Source: CAWGLW01 sp963823525 (GTDB lineage: Bacteria; Pseudomonadota; Gammaproteobacteria; Steroidobacterales; Steroidobacteraceae). From it: a stretch of 64,000 bases of DNA. Made by a program: the position numbers and the translations under genes. Location: NCBI GenBank assembly GCA_963823525.1, contig CAWGLW010000005.1, positions 586,672-650,671 of the forward strand, given 5' to 3'. Of this stretch, positions 60,228 through 64,000 are shown piece by piece; the first letter of the stretch is position 1, and each line of letters begins with the position of its first letter. The notes beneath the pieces were generated by a model that had not been told where the DNA came from, searched no databases, and saw only the letters and a program-made list of their open reading frames with translations.

Positions 60228-62157
60228 TCATACCTCCAGAACATGACGGCCGCGGCTCGCGACTTCTTCGGCAAGCTTCGTTGCAATGTCCTCAACGGAC
60301 ATCGCACCGAAGTCTTTGCCAGTACGCGTGCGCACGGCCAAACTATCAGAACCCGACTCACGGTCGCCCGCGACCAGCAGGTACGGGACCCGCTGCAGGG
60401 TGTGTTCGCGGATTTTAAAGCCGACTTTCTCGTTTCGCAAATCTGTTTCGACCCGAAGCCCCTGATTTTTCAGCAGTTGGGCTGCCCGGCTACAGTATTC
60501 GGCCTGCCCGTCCGTGATATTGATGACCACGGCCTGCACCGGGGCCAGCCAGGTCGGCAGCCGGCCGGCATGGTGTTCGATCAGAATCCCGGCAAATCGC
60601 TCCAGCGAGCCAAACAGGGCCCGGTGCAACATCACCGGCGCATGGCGCTGCCCGTCCTCGCCGATGAAGCTCGCGCCGAGGCGGGTCGGCAGGTTCAGGT
60701 CCACCTGCAGCGTGCCGCACTGCCAGTCCCGGCCGATCGCATCGCGCAGAACGAACTCGAGTTTCGGGCCGTAGAAAGCCCCCTCCCCCGGGTTGAGGCT
60801 ATACGGCAGGCCCGCGGCCTCCACGGCCTTTTTCAGCGCGGCCTCGGAGCGATCCCAGGTGGCATCGGAGCCGATTCGCTTCTCGGGCCTGTCCGAGAAC
60901 TTGATCAGCCACGTCCTCGAATCCGAAGTCCCGGTAGATATCGAGGATCAGCCGCGTCACTTCGACGCATTCGTCCTGCAACTGGTCTTCGGTGCAGAAG
61001 ATGTGCGCATCGTCCTGCGTGAACGCCCGCACGCGCATCAGCCCGTGCAGCGCACCGGAGGGCTCGTAGCGGTGGACTTTGCCGAACTCGCTCATGCGCA
61101 ACGGCAGGTCGCGATAGCTCTTGAGGCCCTGGTTGAAGATCTGCACGTGACCCGGGCAGTTCATCGGCTTCAGGCAGAAAGTGCGCTCGTCGGGGGTCTC
61201 GGCAATGAACATGTTATCGCCGAATTTCTCCATGTGTCCGGAGCGCACCCAGAGCGCGGTGTCCATCAGCTCGGGCGTGCTGACCTCGCGGTAACCGGCC
61301 GCGTCCTGGCGCTCGCGCATGTACTCGATCAGACGCTGGAACAGCGCCCAGCCCTTCGGATGCCAGAACACCGCGCCGGGCGCTTCTTCCTGGAAATGGA
61401 ACAGGTCCTGTTCCTTGCCGATGCGCCGATGATCGCGCTTCTCGGCTTCCTCGAGGCGGTGCAGATAGGCCTTGAGCTGTTTCTGATCCGGCCACGCCGT
61501 GCCGTAGATCCGCTGCAGCATCTCGTTGCGCGAATCACCACGCCAGTACGCGCCGGCCACCTTCATCAACTTGAACGCACCGAGTTTGCCGGTACTGGGC
61601 ACGTGCGGTCCGCGGCACAGGTCGAACCACTCGCCCTGGCCGTAGAGGCTGATGTCTTCGCCGGCCGGTATCGCCTCGATGATCTCGGCCTTGTAATACT
61701 CGCCCATGCGCTTGAAAGTCTCGATCGCATCCTCGCGCGGCATGACCCGACGCTCCACCGGCAGATCGGCGTTGGCCAGTTCTGCCATCTTCGCCTCGAT
61801 CTTCTCGAGGTCCTCGGGCGTAAACGGCCGGCTGAACGCGAAATCGTAATAAAAGCCGTCTTCGATCACCGGTCCGATCGTCACCTGGGCATCCGGATAG
61901 ATTGACTGCACGGCCTGCGCAAGCAGGTGGGCCGTCGAGTGACGCAGGATTTCGAGCCCCTCGGGATCTTTCGCCGTAATGATCGCGAGCACTGAATCGC
62001 GATCGATGCGCTCCGAGGTGTCCACGAGTCGGTCGTCCACCCGCCCGGCCAGTGCGGCTTTCGCGAGGCCCGGGCCGATGTCAGCCGCGACTTCGGTAAC
62101 GGTGACGGGACGGTCGTAGCTGCGCTGGCTACCGTCTGGAAGCGTAATGACTGGCAT
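60228..62157 (-). CDS. thrS: Threonine-tRNA ligase, frame broken by one insertion
   Basis: A class II synthetase with TGS, editing, catalytic and anticodon-binding domains. It starts MPVITLPDGSQRSYDRP at 62157. The zinc ligands Cys (LKPMNCPGH), His (TQDDAHIFC) and His (APVMLHRALFG) are all coded, the last one after a frameshift near 60909. There FGFEDV continues as LIKFSDRPEKRIGSDATWDRSEAAL once one base is dropped. Corrected length is 642 aa, the same as E. coli. The editing-domain HSTAHLLAQAV (residues near 73-83) is present. As the gene is essential, a consensus error is likely. Its stop codon is 3 bp before the infC start. Confidence 0.95.
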
Positions 62158-62200
62158 CGGTAGGCGCCCCGGGCGTTGAACGGCTCTGAAAAAGCAGCCG

Positions 62201-62230
62201 ACTATGCCGAGGTCGTGCGAGCGGCGTCAA
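62201..62230 (-). promoter_or_regulatory. Promoter of the thrS-infC operon
   Basis: On the minus strand TTGACG (62230-62225) and CATAGT (62206-62201) are spaced by 18 bp, about 44 nt before the thrS start. The -35 box overlaps the stop codon of the chain-length gene. Confidence 0.65.
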
Positions 62231-63834
62231 GCGGCCGCGATGAGATCGCGTACGCGCTGGCTGAAGATCAGCACGACGAGAAAAGTCAGCAGCAGAGCCA
62301 CGGCCAAAGCCGCATAGCGATAGTAGGCTTTTTTTGCCGCGGCCTGGTAGGTCTCGAAGGTGGTCAGGCTCACGACGCCAAGCACCTCGTGGCCGGTGAT
62401 TTTCTCCAGGTCGCGCGAATGAACAAAAACCGGGTTGAGCTTTGAAAGCAGGTAGGCCAGCGCCGCACCCGCCCCGATGCCGGCCAGCAACACGAGCGAA
62501 ATCAGCACCGGCCTGCGTGGCGCGACGGGTTCGAACGACGCCATGGGCGGGTCGAGTACTTCGAGGATCACGCCCGACTTCGTGGCCTCGGCGCTCTGCC
62601 CGAGCTTGGCCTGCTCCATGCGCTCGAGCAGGGCCAGGTACTGGGCCTTGGTCACGTCGTAGTCGCGGTTCAGGCGCGAGAGTTCCGCTTCGACCTCGGG
62701 CACGGTCTGCACGACTTTTCGCAGCTCGGCAATTTTCCGATCGCGCTGGGCGATCTCACCGCGCAGGGAGGCGATCTGCAGGTTGGCCTGGTTCAGCGCC
62801 AGTTGAATGCTCTGGTAGACCGGGTTCGCACTTGCGCCCGTGGACACGACGGCCTCGGGATCGCCCTGGCGCAGGGCCTCGAGCTCACGATTGCGTCGCT
62901 GCTGGAGTTCAGCGATTTCTGCCTCCAGGATACCGACTTCGGGATGCTTGTCGGTGTAGACCGTCAGCAGGTCCTTTAGCTTCTGCTCGGCTTCGACGAG
63001 CCGGCCTGCGGTATCGCGCGCCGATGCCGGCCGGCCGTCGGCTGTCACCGGTGTCGTAAGCGCGGAGCTTCCGGCCGCTGCGGATGCCCCCGCGCGCAAC
63101 TGCCGATTCAACTCGTCTCTCTGCGAGATGGCCACGGACAAAGCGGAGCGAGCCTCGCGGCTGGCATCGATCTCGGTCTGCAGGCGCGTGAAGTAGTCGC
63201 CCTCAGCGCCCGGCATGATGCCGACGTTTTTCTTCTTGAATTCGGCGAGGCGCTGCTCGGCCTCACGAAGCTGCACCTCGTTTTCGCTGATCTGTTGGGC
63301 CAGGAAGGTCTGTGCGGCCTCCGAGTTTTCTCTGCTCCCGCCCTCGGTACCCTCGAGGAACGAATCGACGAGGATTTCGACCACTTCGAGACTGCGCATG
63401 CGATCCGGATCCCGATAGGCAATTGAGAAAATCGAGCCGCCCGGATTGCGATAATCACCGCTCGGTTGAACGCTGATGAGGATCTCGTCCCTGAGCTTAT
63501 CCATGACCTCGGCCCGCTCCTCTTCACTGTGGGCCTCCGCTCCCAGATCAGTGTCATCGATAATCTGGTCGAGCTGCGCCTCACTCAGCAGGTTCTGCTG
63601 GACGAGGTTCAGTTGCGCCTGGAGGTCCTGTTGAATCGCAAGGTCCTTGATGACCGGCGAGAGCGCCGTACGCGCATCGGCGTAAATGCGGGCCCGCGAT
63701 TCATACACACTCGGCAGGGCCATGACGACGGCCCAGCCGAGCAGGCAGATCGTCCAGGCCAGCAGCATGGCCGGCCACTTGTAACGCGCCGCGCCACTGA
63801 TTTCGCCGATGACGGTATTTACGATGTTCTGCAT
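62227..63834 (-). CDS. Polysaccharide chain-length determinant, XrtA (exosortase A) type
   Basis: An inner-membrane protein that sets exopolysaccharide length or couples polymerisation to export. ATG 63834 gives about 535 aa. A first membrane helix (WPAMLLAWTICLLGWAVVMALP) is near residues 21-42, a Wzz domain follows, then a long periplasmic coiled coil (about 160-430). A Pro-rich segment VLDPPMASFEPVAPRRPVL precedes a second helix near 475-495, and a third lies near 515-532. This three-helix plan fits the chain-length proteins of exosortase-associated (PEP-CTERM) EPS loci. The rest of that locus should lie beyond the right edge. Confidence 0.85.
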   Translation of the reverse strand: MQNIVNTVIGEISGAARYKWPAMLLAWTICLLGWAVVMALPSVYESRARIYADARTALSPVIKDLAIQQDLQAQLNLVQQNLLSEAQLDQIIDDTDLGAEAHSEEERAEVMDKLRDEILISVQPSGDYRNPGGSIFSIAYRDPDRMRSLEVVEILVDSFLEGTEGGSRENSEAAQTFLAQQISENEVQLREAEQRLAEFKKKNVGIMPGAEGDYFTRLQTEIDASREARSALSVAISQRDELNRQLRAGASAAAGSSALTTPVTADGRPASARDTAGRLVEAEQKLKDLLTVYTDKHPEVGILEAEIAELQQRRNRELEALRQGDPEAVVSTGASANPVYQSIQLALNQANLQIASLRGEIAQRDRKIAELRKVVQTVPEVEAELSRLNRDYDVTKAQYLALLERMEQAKLGQSAEATKSGVILEVLDPPMASFEPVAPRRPVLISLVLLAGIGAGAALAYLLSKLNPVFVHSRDLEKITGHEVLGVVSLTTFETYQAAAKKAYYRYAALAVALLLTFLVVLIFSQRVRDLIAAA

Positions 63835-63948
63835 AAACCGCGGTCGTCGCCTCATCCATGGGCCGCAAGATGCGGGCGTCATGATATCACCGGCATAAGG
63901 TGCAACGGCACAGCGGCCGAGCTCGCCCGGGAGCAAGGCCGGCAGGTA

Positions 63949-64000
63949 TCACGTCTCGGCGGCCCGACCCTCTCCGTACTGGGTGGCCAGCCACTCTCGG
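63949..64000 (-). CDS. 3' end of an unidentified upstream gene, cut by window edge
   Basis: On the minus strand the last 16 codons read REWLATQYGEGRAAET and a TGA at 63951. They lie about 115 bp upstream of the chain-length gene on the same strand, so this is probably the previous member of the exopolysaccharide operon. Too little is visible to name it. Confidence 0.4.
   Translation of the reverse strand, partial: REWLATQYGEGRAAET

Noticed and set aside
1..64000. CRISPR arrays, insertion sequences, rRNA genes
   Set aside because: No regularly spaced repeats, no transposase reading frames with terminal inverted repeats and no rRNA sequence were found.

Overview
The window is high-GC, densely packed chromosomal DNA from a gammaproteobacterium, probably near the Xanthomonadales/Woeseia-type lineages. 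Supporting features are the gene order thrS-infC-rpmI-rplT-pheST-ihfA-merR-tRNA-Pro, a fused bifunctional hisB, an aspartokinase/diaminopimelate decarboxylase fusion, TonB with ExbB and two tandem ExbD proteins, and a polysaccharide chain-length protein of the exosortase-A (XrtA) type. No organism can be named from the sequence alone.

Layout. 1-11 kb holds housekeeping genes: fumC (cut by the window edge), purB, a GNAT/DUF pair, a NudJ-like hydrolase, mnmA, acnA, a CobB-type sirtuin, msrPQ and a DMT exporter. 11-17.6 kb has a KAS III-like enzyme, two convergent paralogous TPR lipoprotein-like/secreted proteins and a tonB-exbB-exbD-exbD cluster. 17.9-22.3 kb has ilvD, an MFS permease and an M17 aminopeptidase. 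22.4-28.4 kb is an ilvC-leuA-leuC-leuD-leuB operon preceded by a leader peptide and a transcription attenuator. 28.7-32.3 kb is an acyl-CoA dehydrogenase plus metX-metB, controlled by a SAM-I riboswitch. 32.4-39.8 kb is a complete his operon (yerC-like regulator, hisG-D-C-B-H-A-F-IE) with a palindrome overlapping the predicted start of transcription. 39.8-46 kb holds asd, lysC-lysA, a small acidic protein, a SAM hydrolase and a TerB-like protein.

46.1-52.8 kb is one very large secreted multidomain protein gene carrying about 16 frameshifts. 53.3-54.8 kb is a small tRNA-Pro-flanked segment with a secreted protein gene interrupted by three repeat-bounded insertions. 54.9-62.2 kb is the translation/IHF cluster, and the right edge starts an exopolysaccharide locus.

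How the genes work together. Most of the window is amino-acid biosynthesis: branched-chain (ilvD, ilvC, leuABCD), methionine (metX, metB), histidine and the aspartate family (asd, lysC-lysA). Three of these units carry three different cis-regulatory devices: a ribosome-stalling attenuator, a SAM riboswitch, and a probable TrpR-family operator. Two genes use rare start codons that ordinary gene finders miss: hisF (ATT) and infC (ATC).

Caveat. asd, pheT and thrS are essential or near-essential yet each carries one or more +1 insertions, so at least part of the 40-61 kb sequence contains consensus errors. Whether the giant gene at 46-53 kb is truly decayed or merely badly sequenced cannot be decided here.
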